Of a stretch of DNA of 64,000 bases, positions 1 through 11,422 are shown piece after piece (position 1 is the first letter of the stretch; each line of letters opens with the position of its first letter). Both the position numbers and the translations under genes were made by a program. Below the pieces are notes generated by a model, which saw only the letters and a list, made by a program, of their open reading frames with translations, ran no database searches and had not been told where the DNA came from. The stretch comes from Chaetoderma sp. LZ-2023a (taxonomy: Eukaryota > Mollusca > Caudofoveata > Chaetodermatida > Chaetodermatidae), in contig CM067365.1 in the NCBI GenBank assembly GCA_034401795.1, positions 11,238,145-11,302,144 on the forward strand. The letters run 5' to 3'.

Positions 1-1241
1 GAGCGGTTAGGACATCACACCGCAGACAGAATGTCAGTTACATACAGAACACACTTGCCTTCAGGACTAGATACGTCAATTCATCGTTGCGCGTACATCA
101 CACACCTACTCAGTTATACTCAGCATAATGGAGACTGTCATCACCGGTCATCACCGGCAACAACACTGCTTAGCAGCACCTAACGGTTTTTAATTAATCA
201 CCATTAGAGACATAAAAATTCCCGCAACACATCCCTCCGCACACGATACGGGAGAAATATTCTCTCCAGCAAACCTGACTTCCCGCATTAACAACAGACT
301 CGGCATTCACCAGCGTGGAAAACTGGAATATGCCCACAGTGCATAACATTAGCATCATACAGCAGCCCGGATCTCCCTAAACAATACATTATCGTTATCA
401 ACACCAGGCAACATTCCTCCCGCGCACACCTTCTTATCCGGTTACGGGAGAACTGATCATGCGGATAGAAGAAATGCACCGCAGCCATCTACAGTACGCT
501 CTACGGGAGAAACGCCCACCAACCCCCTGTCCCTCCCGGAAACGTCGTACAGAAACAGCTAACGCTACTACACCTCATTCACAAGTAATAACAGTCAATA
601 TTATTAAGAGACCAAGATGCCCGCAATGTCGTCAGTCATGAGTAGGATTTTGCTACCGAAAAATTGAATTCAATAATGGATTGATCAAAGTTACGACAGC
701 ATCTTTCAGGTCATCTATGCTCTAAAATAACACTGTCCCGCGTATGGGCTTGGCCATTACAGAGCGAAATATCAGTAGGTTCGATAAAGTTGACGTCGCA
801 CCGCAGCACCCCTCCCACATCCTACTGCAATAAAAAACGTCACAATCTCACCACAGTACAAGAATCATCCACAGATAGCCAGCCATGCGCATCAATTAAG
901 ATCACCAACATGTCAGAAACACAGACACTCAGGTTGACTGTATTCACAATCTCCAATCGACGGTACTGTAATTGTAAACACTGTGTCCTGGAAAGTTTAT
1001 GAAGAGATAGGACTATTAGTTTAGGGTAGGTTACCCGCAATACCGCTACTATGCGGGGGACATTATGACGCTTGAAGAGGATTTGACTCTCTCAGAATCA
1101 TCAGGAGAGTCAACGTCACCAGTTCTCGTGAAGAAGCTTTTCTGTACTGCACTTCTAACTGATTAACACCAATGTAACTGTGCCTTCACGCGGAATTCTA
1201 ACCTGACAGTTGACATAAACAGAGACCACCTGCTTCAACGC
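1..1241. other. No gene recognised
   Basis: Only short, unconvincing reading frames occur on either strand. The segment is rich in CCGCA/ACCGCA words (for example near 17, 794 and 2,710) but has no repeat structure, RNA gene or coding motif I could establish. It could be a 5' flank of the low-complexity ORF that follows. Confidence 0.5.
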
Positions 1242-2573
1242 ATGTTCTGTATGGACTGCCTGTACTTATTCACAGCAACACGTTACAGTGTGATGCACAC
1301 GCTTAAACATAAACATCGTGTCTTAGAGATAACGATAGTACCAGGAGAAGAGAACGAGAATCCAGCAGTGTTAGTTACTGGTTTTGAAAACAGACTCCCA
1401 ATAATAGTGTTACCAATGGACAGAATGGCTAGAACAAAGAGTACCACGCGGCGTCATACAGTAGTTACCAATCACCGCTCTATCACCACCGCAACAGTTT
1501 CCACCACACGTCATGCATTTAGCCACCTAGCCGCCATCGTTACGTCACCACAATCAGCACTTTCCCATCTGGCTTCCAGTGCGAGCAAGATATCCACATC
1601 ATCCGCACGATCCAGTCTGGCAGCACCCACAGTACACAGTCACCAGCCACACCGCAAGTCGCCAACCTCCGCGTCCGCATCAGCACCAGCAGTCCACAGT
1701 CAACAACCACACCGCAAGTCACCAGCCTCTGCCACCACATCTGCATCAGCACCCGCAGTACATAGCCAGCAACCGCACCCCAAATCATCAGCCTCCGCCA
1801 CTGCATCTGCAGCATCATCAACAGTTGCCATCGGTCACCCAATACCAGTGATCACGTCGCCACCAGACGTAAATTATCCGCGATCACCATCTCCGGATGA
1901 TCTAGTTATAGACGAAGGAGACCAACGCGCACCATCAGCATCCATCAGCAGCACACCAGTCATCATTCCGACGTCACCACATCACTCCAGCCTCTCGCAT
2001 CCAGCCGTGAGAAAGAGCACTACCCCAGACCGCCTGTGTTCAGGGAAGAGGAGGAGGATATCCCATATGCAGAAGATTCTTCCAGTTCCACGTGTCACCA
2101 CCAGACGTCTCCTCAAGGCCGCCAAGATACAGACGCAGTCTACCTCCATCACCACAGCTCCATCTCCTCCGCACACAGCCGACACCGCTCTAGAATCATC
2201 AACAACAGCCACACCAGCACCGGCAACACCAGCAACCATAGCACCAGCACCAGTTCCCGCACCAGCAGCAGCAGCAGTCACCAGCATCCCGGCACCACCA
2301 TCACCCACAGTCGCTGTTTGTTCGGACATTAATGATACCGCCACTACCTCCCGTGTACTAGTGTCTAACACTAACTCTCTTAATTCACCTAATTATAGCG
2401 AAGGAATATCGGCCGTCCAGGAAAATCCGCCACGTCCCACCACCACTAGCCACAGAACTCAGACGGGTGTAGCAGAATTTTGGAGTGATGCGAGGAATGG
2501 AACACTTAATCATATTATTATATTTTCATTTTTGAGATATTTTTCTTCTTATTATATATGTTCTACCAATTGA
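1242..2573 (+). CDS. Hypothetical low-complexity Ser/Thr/Pro/Ala-rich ORF (443 aa)
   Basis: I do not recognise this protein. It is the longest non-repeat, non-transposon reading frame in the window. Residues 1-65 have mixed composition. The rest is dominated by S, T, P, A and H, with three imperfect tandem units of 20-22 residues encoded at about 1,625-1,815, each carrying VHSxQPHxKS. No signal peptide, membrane segment or catalytic motif is visible. A short basic stretch MARTKSTTRRH resembles the histone H3 N-terminus, probably by chance. Neighbouring frames and the reverse strand are also open for 100-130 codons, which is expected for this composition and weakens the coding case. It could be a gag-like or ORF1-like disordered protein of an unrecognised mobile element, an exon, or non-coding. 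There is no polyadenylation signal or splice site I would rely on. Confidence 0.25.
   Translation: MFCMDCLYLFTATRYSVMHTLKHKHRVLEITIVPGEENENPAVLVTGFENRLPIIVLPMDRMARTKSTTRRHTVVTNHRSITTATVSTTRHAFSHLAAIVTSPQSALSHLASSASKISTSSARSSLAAPTVHSHQPHRKSPTSASASAPAVHSQQPHRKSPASATTSASAPAVHSQQPHPKSSASATASAASSTVAIGHPIPVITSPPDVNYPRSPSPDDLVIDEGDQRAPSASISSTPVIIPTSPHHSSLSHPAVRKSTTPDRLCSGKRRRISHMQKILPVPRVTTRRLLKAAKIQTQSTSITTAPSPPHTADTALESSTTATPAPATPATIAPAPVPAPAAAAVTSIPAPPSPTVAVCSDINDTATTSRVLVSNTNSLNSPNYSEGISAVQENPPRPTTTSHRTQTGVAEFWSDARNGTLNHIIIFSFLRYFSSYYICSTN
1625..1815 (+). repeat. Three imperfect 60-66-bp tandem units inside the low-complexity ORF
   Basis: Three units begin with GCACC(A/C)(A/G)CAGT and encode the VHSxQPHxKS repeat. 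Unit lengths are multiples of three, so the frame is kept. Confidence 0.6.
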
Positions 2574-3060
2574 ATCCCTGTCCCCAGGATGACTAGGGTT
2601 ATCCTACACAGCTGCGCAATATTCTTGCCCAGCTATGTCTCTATAAAAAATGAGCGCTGCAGACTCCAGCGTTGTAAGAAGGTCGTGTGCGACGTATAGT
2701 ACACAACGCACCGCAGTGCAATAATGTCATAATCCTGTCATGCAGTCTCAGCTTTGCTGGGCTGCCTGATAAACTAGCTTTTTACTTATTATTATGCTAT
2801 TTTTCTCATTATTTTTCTTCCCGTCTTAGCACGGTGGGACGATCATGGGGTCAGTGAGAGCTTCCCGTGCGGACACGCTATAACGGGCCACAGTTTACAC
2901 ATTTAATTAATACGTGTTGCGAATCCCTTTTCTTATCCGGGATATGCAGGTAATTCGTTAAATACCCAATAAGGGTATGTTACGTGGAAATATTATATAT
3001 ATATATATATATATTATATTATATTTTATATTATATACTTATAACTTAAAATTGTGGTAC
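2574..3060. other. AT-rich stretch with short TA tract; no gene
   Basis: A TATA-like word lies at about 2,641 (CTATAAAAAATG) and an AT dinucleotide/pentanucleotide tract at about 2,992-3,040. No coding potential was recognised. Confidence 0.4.
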
Positions 3061-3065
3061 GTTGG

Positions 3066-3126
3066 AGCTTGGGTGTTCTCTGTGGAGAAAATAATTATCC
3101 GCACCCAGAGAGAACACCCATGCGAG
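3066..3126. repeat. Imperfect inverted repeat (hairpin)
   Basis: AGCTTGGGTGTTCTCTGTGG at 3,066-3,085 is complementary, with a few mismatches, to 3,103-3,126 (core GAGAACACCCA), with a short AT-rich loop. It could be a MITE end or a cruciform. No flanking duplication was identified. Confidence 0.5.
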
Positions 3127-3129
3127 CTA

Positions 3130-3980
3130 TTGTTTTGGTGATCATTGATTAAAATAGTAATAAAGCACGTACAAAGAAATGAACACAAAACAAAAAAAGA
3201 AGACCTGAAAAAATAATTCCAGGTCAGAAATCAAAACTTAAAGTATGCCTCCCTTGTCCTCTGTGGCACGCCTATGCGCTCTGTCTCTCATAACATGCGC
3301 CTATTGCATCACTACTCCTCTCAGGCCACGCGCCTACCCGGAACGTATATAATTCCCACCTAGCATGCGCCCATGCGGTGATCCGCGATGTGTGGTCGTT
3401 TGCCATGGATGCCAAACTAGGAGGGGTTTGGTGTAGCACGGATTGACCGGTCGGGTACCTGCCGTACCAGCTAAGCTAGGTACGGGCCGCCCATCCTGGA
3501 TTCGTTCCTATAAGCGCGTCCCCTCTGGGTAGAGCAATAACCATGTATAGGCCTATATGAGAGGATTTTCGTCATGAAAACGACAAAGTTCGTTAGAACG
3601 CGTGGTGCGCATGCACGCGCCTGTTACTGTTTCGACGGCACACGCACAGCACGTCCAAGAGCGAGTGATACTTTTAGTGTACCGAGTTGGTACTCTTGGA
3701 TTGTTATAAATTACTTGTTCCCGTCCCTTCTGGTATACATCAGAACCAGAATTGGACGGGCTTTTCAAAACTATAACCCCTTTTGAAATCGGTTCAGATA
3801 TGGCTGAGTTATCGGCGATTTCTCCCTGTAAGTTATGCTCAAAATATAGAAGTGGCGTCGTAATCGCGTATATATAGTTAAATAATCAGTGATTTGTGTA
3901 ACACGACTCACAACGTCCTCTTCACATCTATATCTATTACGATATTTAGATAATTGTGTACACGTCACAAGATTACAGCG
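3130..3980. other. No gene recognised
   Basis: No repeat family or motif could be established here. Short overlapping frames on both strands at 3,553-3,786 are not supported by any recognisable sequence. Confidence 0.4.
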
Positions 3981-3984
3981 CGCT

Positions 3985-4053
3985 GATTGGCTGGTTCAGC
4001 AGATTCTGATTGGTTGAGGCAGCCAGTTATGACGTCACCATGAGTATAAAAGG
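3985..4053 (+). promoter_or_regulatory. Promoter-like cluster: two inverted CCAAT boxes, CRE and TATA box
   Basis: Two GATTGG words (inverted CCAAT boxes) lie at 3,985-3,990 and 4,008-4,013. A full palindromic CRE (TGACGTCA) lies at 4,030-4,037 and a TATA box (TATAAAAGG) at 4,045-4,053. Order and spacing match a TATA-type RNA polymerase II promoter, with initiation predicted near 4,075. No convincing coding region follows within 2 kb, so it may drive a non-coding RNA or an unrecognised transposable element. CRE words are also abundant in the PAL-B elements of this window, but the surrounding sequence here is not PAL-B. Confidence 0.45.
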
Positions 4054-4079
4054 GGATGATTTCAGAAGATCAAGAGCAT

Positions 4080-6689
4080 CGTCGGCCGGTGGCCGATCAG
4101 TTGGGAGCTGCCCAACATATGGAAACCTGACGAAACAACCGAAGACAGATTTATACATCATCTCAGTGCCCGCAACAAAGCAGTTCCTGTCTCACCGCAC
4201 TAAGAACGTTAGAACTTAAATATGTTCCTATTTTAATTACCATCATAAGGAACTGTTCTTGCGGTGAGCCCTAGCAGGCCCGTCATGTAATTCAATGTGA
4301 CGTAGAGCGGCGATGTTCCTCGGTGGATAACTTACCAGATCTGCCAGCCACGCCGAAAAGTGGCCCTTCAACCACCACACTGCATGTCGTGTGTGTCCTG
4401 ATTTATGTTTCGACCGCAGCCAAGTAAACTTTGCCCGGTGCGCCACTAGAGCTATTTCACGCGCCCCGCACTGTTAAGCTTTACTATTTACAGGCATAAT
4501 AACACTTATATTAACAACCATTCCTGTTAATGGGTTATCATTAACTTACTTAACTTACCGTCATCGGACGTGAACTTTCATCTCTGCAGTAGTCTTATGT
4601 AGAACTTACTAACTATTCGGTAGACATTGCTTATACTGTGTTTCACTGTCGTGAGTTTGTACTGCTTCCATTCTGGACCAACATGCGGGAACCCTGTCTT
4701 ACGGGAAATCTACATGCGGAGACGTATCCAGCTTTCAGAAAACGTGTCAACTCACGTCACAATTTCAGTAACATAGTAGCCCGTTATATAAGAATGGCTA
4801 CTGGGTATTCAAGTAACTATACATGGTGTCTTTAATTACATCTTTAATTATTATAATCTATTACCGCAAAAAGGTACCGATGACTAATAGGTACCATACC
4901 GGTCCTCGGACCACATCTTATAATTTCTTATTATTACTGTTTATAGTTATCCTTGTTTATTGTAAGGTGCTTTAACTAAACGCACCGTATTAGGTCTATC
5001 AACCTGTATTACCACTGTTTTAATCTAATCATATACTGTTACCGTTTTGTACTTGGTTAGTATAGGTATATGGCCAGCAGCCATCTTGTTGATATGTTTT
5101 GCTTATTTGTAGAAAACCTGGGACTGCAGTGCATTAGGAAATACTATACAGCAACATTTATATATGCATCACCTTCTCCCGCCACCAACAATTTTACACT
5201 GAGGTCGCTGTCCATGATATAACTCCATGATATAACTCTGCTACCGACTAAACCTGACTATTTAGCTCGATTTAATAGGTTTAATGTGATTAGAGACAAT
5301 TTCTTCATTAGGAGACACATAATGTACGCCTCTTTTCTGGTCGTTGTGGTAATCTAGTCCCACACCCCGGCAAGGTTGTGTTAAATTGCCCAATATACCT
5401 ATAAGGCCTCATATCTATAAGTCATTGTCCCTTTTCATGTTCCACTAAGCCTGATGGCTTCTTAATTGTTTGGATATCCCTACCCACACCGTGCGCTGAT
5501 CAGACTCTGGGAAACTATCGAAGGTTTCCGAGTGGTGATGACCACGGTATGGTGTCACATACACCCCACTGTATCTTAGGATACGTAGTAGTTAGTTAGC
5601 TTTGCCAATGAAGGAAGCACTGCGAACACATTATAATTATTATTTCATATTTCCTTTAGAATATTGCCCCCGCACCGCAGTGCATATTGTGCAACTTGAG
5701 CTTGAACCTAATGACAGGTCAATACTTAGCTCTATAGGACTTGGTGACGGACGAGATGCGCATCTCCACCCAGCTCATTAAAATGTCTGGCAAGATGTTA
5801 GAATCTGCCACGCCCTCGCGGGAAGTACATTTGCGGTGGATATTCGTCTCTCTATCCACACCGTAACGATAGGTCAGTTATAAACATCTGCTTGTGACAA
5901 TTTCACAGCACATTGGTTGAATAAAAGCGTGGCCCCTTTTGGCCAGCACTTTTCCTCTGCTTCGGCAGTGGGGGCATTTTCCTGTAAAGGAGGCCCACGC
6001 GAGGCACTCACCTCTAGCAAAGATATCCAGTGACGGCAGCCTATGCGAGGTTAGTACTTCTCACCACAATTTTATAGCATCTAAAAGTAATGCTCGCGTG
6101 AGGCACAATGCCTTTCGCCATGCTAGGAGTTTTCGTCTTCTCATCTTTTTCAGCGTAGAGGTATTATAACTTATACAAAGTTAATTAGTGATCTCGTATG
6201 CGGGAGCCTCATTTGGGGGGGGGGTTTACCACTGTGGACTCAAGGGTCTGTGCGGTACCTCCGGTGTCTCCACGTGTAGAGGTTCATAAGCGGTCTCTAT
6301 GTTATGTATTAGTTCAAATTCCCATTGTTATCTAGCGAACTTTACTGTTTGTATGGTTTATATTTTCTTAATTACTATTTTTAGACTTATCACAAATCCT
6401 TGTAAGTCCATAGTTTCAAAATTGCTATGGACAGGCATACCGGTGACACCAATTCGTGGGCTAACACAGTTCAATTTAATGTTAGCGGCAACGGTCGCAC
6501 GGCCACACTGGAACAATTGAGTTCCACCGACCTTAGGAGCCGGTCTTTGTTGACCACAGGTCTGCGTCGCATGGAATCTGAAACCCCGAGACCGGGAGCT
6601 AACCAGCTGTCTCGTTCATCATGCACATGTGGCGCGCGACCCGACATCACACACAGGAACGGCCCGATGCAACCCCGCGAGCTACAATA
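4080..6689. other. No gene recognised
   Basis: About 2.6 kb with only short frames (up to 76 codons). Features seen are a small direct duplication of CATGATATAACTC at about 5,213-5,240 and a run of G at about 6,214-6,225. I see no domain, RNA gene or transposon end. Confidence 0.4.
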
Positions 6690-7005
6690 TTCCATCTCCA
6701 GAGGGCATGCCCAGTATTGACACTGGGGGGGGGGTGGGGGTGGGAGGGGTGGTTGGTATTGTGGAACTTTCCCGCACAGATTTCAATGCAGCAGCAAGGT
6801 GGCAGGTGAAAAGCACCGGAGGTAGACCATCTCCCTGTGGGGAGCCGCTTGGTGTCTCAAGCTATACAAACTTCACTGACTTGATTCGTACTCTCAGCTT
6901 GGTGTCTGCAAGCAGCAGTCACACTAGCTGTAGCTCATCTTCTTTGTAACTGGCCTGGCGTAGTACATCTAGGATCTTTGAGCGTTTAATTGTGTCGAAG
7001 GCTTA
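6690..7005 (-). pseudogene. LINE-type reverse transcriptase fragment (motifs A and B)
   Basis: Read on the minus strand from about 7,005 downward, the sequence gives AFDTIKRSKILDVLRQ (RT palm motif A, DxxxAFD type), then LLLADTKLRVRIKSV, then GSPQGDGLPPVLFTCH (motif B, SPQG). The frame contains in-frame stops (one after DELQLV, one before LETPSGSP) and is then disturbed by a G/C-rich tract at 6,725-6,755. Downstream, PLEMEY in a shifted frame resembles the strand leading into the YADD motif, which is lost. It is a dead fragment of a non-LTR element distinct from the CR1-like one at 46-54 kb. It abuts a second LINE piece of opposite orientation. Confidence 0.6.
6725..6755. repeat. G-rich tract (possible G-quadruplex)
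   Basis: Several runs of four or more G separated by single T or A lie within the minus-strand RT fragment and break its frame. Confidence 0.6.
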
Positions 7006-7440
7006 TGACATGTAAGCTATATAATGTGTTTAAAACAAATATAGAAATGGAAAAATACCTACTATCATTAACAGATAAAAATAGATTTACATTTACCAGA
7101 TTTCGCACAGGCACTCACTATCTGCCAATTGAAAATGGAAGGTGGGAGGGCATAGAAAGAAATCCAAGAATATGTAACCTTTGCCAACGAGGTTACATAG
7201 GTACCACTATCCTTTTATTTGTGATCATTTTGCAACTGAACGATTAGACGCCCTACCATACTACTATCGCAAGCGGCTAAATTTTTATAAATTCTACCAA
7301 CTTTTTACAACGAGCAAATTAAAACTATCAATAAAACTGTAAATTCAATCGCATAATTGTAAACACATTCCCGTATACATAGATTTCAAGAGCTCATCAT
7401 CCGTATAGCTGCCTCAAATGTAACAATTTCCTATTATCTA
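6990..7440 (+). pseudogene. LINE RT C-terminal domain with Cys-rich knuckle
   Basis: The plus-strand frame at 6,990-7,247 reads FKTNIEMEKYLLSL, then RFTFTRFRTGTHYLPIENGRW and RICNLCQRG. This is the conserved C-terminal tail of a LINE RT, which normally continues with the second half of a Cys/His knuckle (IGDEFHYLFxC). Here the frame shifts just after the first Cys pair: sequence in another frame (HFATERLDALPYYY) continues the domain to about 7,300. The relic is 5'-truncated at about 6,990 and carries only the last part of the protein. It probably belongs to the same lineage as the RT at 43.4-45.1 kb. Confidence 0.7.
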
Positions 7441-7457
7441 GCGTACCCCAATCAAAA

Positions 7458-7470
7458 GACGACGACGACG

Positions 7471-7542
<72 letters not shown>

Positions 7543-7612
7543 GTAATAATAGATGCCACATGGTGGCCTGGGTGTAAATAAATTGAATTGGATTGAATTG
7601 AATACACGTGGT
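7458..7612 (+). repeat. (ACG)n-(ATA)n microsatellite and LINE 3' tail
   Basis: GAC repeats (7,458-7,470) run into about 80 bp of ATA/TAA repeats to about 7,552. TAAATAAATTGAATTGGATT and further TTGAAT repeats follow, resembling the 3' end of the LINE relic just upstream. Confidence 0.7.
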
Positions 7613-8169
7613 ATTAGTATATATTTGGTTTTTGTCATGGCCGCATCTTGGTTAAACGCCACAGGTCAAGCTTGACAATTGACAAAGTTAGGTTGACATG
7701 ACGGTTGCTTTGTAAAAATCTCAGCTCTGTCTTTAGCCGTTTAAAAATACAATTGCATTTTGTACTTACGGATCTGAAAATCCTTAAGAGAGTATTCGCG
7801 AGACTTTGAAGTACACGCATTTGTAGACAAGCATTATTTGAAATGTGTGTCGCACAAAATTATCTGAATATTATATTGTTTGGCGTGACACGAAATCCTC
7901 AGGTAGAATAATAGCTCCCCCGAGGCATATGTGAGAATGTCTCGAGAGAGCAGTACAGCACAATGACAGCGCCATTCAGCTAATTGCTTTCTTTCCTCGC
8001 ACGAATTTCCTGATTATATTGACGTTGTATAAGGTATGCATTACATTGATAGAAAGGAGGATGTATCTGTGTCGCCTTCATGCTTACACACATACTTGAA
8101 TCGTGATATCATGATGTGACTGGACTCGCGTACCCACTTTCCTTTTTCCAGGTGTCAAAACACAACTTT
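7613..8169. other. No gene recognised
   Basis: No supported coding or repeat feature was found. Confidence 0.4.
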
Positions 8170-8416
8170 AAACCATTTAGTTATGAAATTTACACAAGAA
8201 TATAAAAATATTTGCTATTTGAAGGTATCCTACATTTGCAGGTCAAGAGAAGATCATTTGATGAAAACTTAACACTTGAATGACTGGCTCGGTTATCGAG
8301 CCAGCCATTCCAGTGGTAAAGGTTTCAAAAATAGTCTCCACTTTCCCAGCAAATGGAGATTCCTCAAGACAACTGTAGAGGCTGGGGTTGGCGGTCTTCA
8401 CCATGAAAGGGTTAAT
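8170..8416. mobile_element. PAL-A foldback element copy
   Basis: PAL-A is a dispersed palindromic element of about 240-390 bp. It starts near TTAACCCTTTAATGG and ends near CATGAAAGGGTTAA, with a perfect or near-perfect central palindrome GGCTCGGTAACCGAGCC flanked by ATTCCAGTGGTAAATTTTC. This copy has its core at about 8,280-8,310 and ends at GAAAGGGTTAA. Arms are diverged. It has no coding capacity, so it is non-autonomous. The transposase source is not in the window. Confidence 0.75.
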
Positions 8417-8595
8417 ACACTACTGCGGTATGGAGTGGACATACAGCGAACGTGTTCAAAAGAAGCATGTTCTGTTTGATAGTAAGTGTTTCTTTGCTCT
8501 CGACTACTGCACGTCTTGTGATGAGAAAACCTATTATTGAAAGGACTGATAGGAACTATCTGCAGGTTTGTGGGTACTGATCACAGTAGAGGGAT

Positions 8596-8753
8596 CCATT
8601 TCTAGCTGTGCCGTGTTCATTTCAAAATATACCGCGTCCATTTCTAGCTACGCCGCGTCCATTTCTAGCCTTGCCGCGTCCATTTCTAGCTATGCTGCGT
8701 CCATTTCTAGCTATGCCGCGTCCATTTCTAGCTATACCGCGTCCATTTCTAGA
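8596..8753 (+). repeat. 21-bp minisatellite
   Basis: Seven to eight units of GCGTCCATTTCTAGCTATGCC with small changes. The 21-bp length keeps a frame open (ASISSYA repeat), which I regard as a by-product. Confidence 0.85.
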
Positions 8754-8759
8754 TAAGCG

Positions 8760-9311
8760 CAGCCCCATCGTACTAACATACACCCACTCACATAGCTACG
8801 CTGTTCGAGGCCGTACTTGCAGACTTGTGATTTCTCGCTATGCGAAGTATACTTACGCTGCTGGGTTGGAAGTAGCCAATCAGATTTCTGCCTACTTCAC
8901 GCGATAGGCGAGGCTTCGTCTGGTGACCTAATTTACAATCACAAAAACAACGGCGATCGCGACGCTGTTGAACTGGAAAGAGATATTTGCAAAAGTTTGC
9001 AATAGGTTTGCTCTAAACAAGTTATCTGAGAATTCTGAGGAACAGAAAATGTGTAGATTGGTTTTCGGTAACAAAAATCGCTAGTTTGGTTTACGCACAT
9101 GTGTAAATTTGTCTACTTCCTGATTTCTTACCGAGCAATCTCATTCGCGCAAGTTGACTGACCCCAGTTCATTAATATGTATGAAGCTTCGTGAACTTAG
9201 CACAAACGTCAAAGGCGTGCAAGCACGGTACTCGATACGGTAACGTAGTGGGAGGGCGAGGATCGTGCAATAGGACGATGAGGACGATGGTACAGCCCGT
9301 GCAGTGAGCGT
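8760..9311. other. No gene recognised
   Basis: No repeats or coding motifs could be assigned. Confidence 0.4.
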
Positions 9312-9655
9312 GTTCGGATCGATTTATATACTCTGAATTCTGAATTCCCAGAATCACAATTTCAACGTAACTAGATACAAGCATCGGATATATTTTGGAT
9401 ATTTTGAAACTAATTTGGCTGGATGCTGTTGTTGACCATGACAGCAACAGCGTCCAGTCATAGTCAACATGCTGTTGGTTAAATGGTAAACACATACAAT
9501 TCGTACACTTGGCAATTCATGAACATTCAATGCTCATGACGGAGTTAGATACGTCATTGATTACGCATTATGATTGTGACGTCAGCCTACACGTGACGTA
9601 ATTGATTATGACGTCAAATAGTTGATTGACAGATCAGATCTAACTAGTAACCTAA
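9312..9655. mobile_element. PAL-B foldback MITE copy
   Basis: PAL-B has three modules: a GATCGATC-containing left module, a palindromic core (TTTTGAAACTAATTTGACTG ... GCTGTTGCTG ... CAGCAACAGC ... and the inverse), and a right module with TAGTAAAGACATACAATTCG followed by several TGACGTCA (CRE) words. The best copies end in GGACCTTTCC / GGAAAGGTCC. This copy has the core at about 9,390-9,470 and three CRE-type words at 9,578-9,625. Confidence 0.75.
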
Positions 9656-10283
9656 GATAAATGAACTAACTTCTGTGGTGTCTATTCGACACCGTATATA
9701 GTGGCGTAGTCAATGACAATAGCATGCACCTCTTGCGCTTCTACTATTCGTCTACGACGCACTTGAATACCGAAAAGCCGGGAAAAACCCGCATTGCATA
9801 AAAATGGCGGCATGCTGACTTTTAGTCCATAAACCAATAGCATATCATGTAATTGTAATTAACATAGAAAGCGGATTTATCGTATGGCTTAAAATCACCA
9901 CAATTGTAATACACCTTGGTAAGGATGTTATACTAAGATGCGTGTATATCCTACCTGTATGCCCGAAGTATGTAGTTGACGGCTAGTTTGATGAATTGGG
10001 ACAAGAAATAGCAGAGTTTGAGATTAAAACAGACATCATAATGTAGGATTTTAACGCAAAAATAGCCTGATTTCATTTTAGATGGTACGAGTCTACTTAA
10101 CTTAGCAGGTGTATCATTATAAGAAGTGGATGCCATATAGCTGGATATACCAAACAGAGCATCCCAAGATAAAAGCAGTCTAGATCAGCATGGAAAAAAC
10201 TGTTAGAACTATATAAAGATACAGTAAACTGTATATACTAAGCGGCAGAAAAGGCAGCAACCAAAAAAATGTCAGCAGCAGCG

Positions 10284-10470
10284 CCCAAATTAGTTTCAAA
10301 ATATTCAGGGGAATGTTTATTAAATAGTAAAGACATACAATTCGTACAACGTGTCGGGGAATTGCCTGTTAAAGACGGACTAAATTAGTTATGACCTCAT
10401 CCTACATGTTACTTAGTTGATTATGACGTCATATGACGTCAGCTGATGGATGGATAAACTGGAAAGGTCC
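10284..10470 (+). mobile_element. PAL-B right half inserted in LINE relic
   Basis: Begins at AAATTAGTTTCAAAATATTC, continues with AGTAAAGACATACAATTCG and two CRE words (TGACGTCA at about 10,423-10,442), and ends AACTGGAAAGGTCC. The left module and half the core are missing. Endonuclease sequence resumes on its right. Confidence 0.75.
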
Positions 10471-10752
10471 ATTAACTACGAGCATAAAACTGTATATAGC
10501 ATCATCTCTACTCTTTAGTAAAATCTCAGAATTCAATGTCCTTGACTACTGCTCATTGACTTCAGATACCCAAAGCACACTCGCCGTTGCAATGAAAACA
10601 AATCTAGACATACGACTGGATGGACAAAAAATAACGAATAACAGAACGCAGTACCGCAAAAAGGGAAATTAAAGAAAAACTAGAGGATTTCATAAAAATG
10701 TACCCGAACATACAATGCTTGCTGACCCACTAGCTAGCATCAATAGAAACAA

Positions 10753-10912
<160 letters not shown>

Positions 10913-11235
10913 TGCATGAGGTAACAGATCTAAAATTTTCCAACACGCTGCAAAAAAACTTTCGGTAAAGTAACTAAGTATAAGCCATGGTTTAACCCCG
11001 AGTGTCACAGAATGAGGAAGGCATAATCGTGCCAGACAGAGCTACATAATAAATAAAACCGAGAATAACATTACCATGGTTAATACAAGTAAAGAATATA
11101 AGCTGAAACGCATTGCGCAACACAAAGCTAAGTCTAGGAAAAAATACACGAAATGAGAACTAAAGCCGGTAAAGCCTAATGGAATCTAATTATTCCCAGA
11201 CAGTACACACTTATATGACTACTTCAGAAATATTA

Positions 11236-11422
11236 AACCCTTTTGTGTCAACAGCGCCTCAAAGCGCTAAAAAATACTACTTGTATCAATTTTCAAGAAG
11301 TTTTAATAATAGATAATTTTTTCAATTTACCTCTGTTATTTTATACTGGCTTGACCATTACAGGGCTAATGGTATGGATAATTCAAGCCTTGGCTTATCC
11401 AGTATCCATTTGTAGGCAAACG
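11236..11422 (-). mobile_element. PAL-A element, 3' part in reverse orientation
   Basis: Reads as the reverse complement of 36,870-37,070: TGTCAACAGCGCCTCAAAGCG, then AATTTTCAAGAAGTTTTAAT, then TTGACCATTACAGGG. It ends at CCATTTGTAGGC, where a 15-bp minisatellite begins. Confidence 0.65.

Noticed and set aside
1430..1470. True histone H3 gene fragment (MARTKSTTRRH)
   Set aside because: Similarity covers about ten residues only, and the following sequence is unlike H3.
8568..8756. Repeat protein ASISSYA
   Set aside because: The 21-bp minisatellite keeps frame by its length; no start context or flanking coding evidence.
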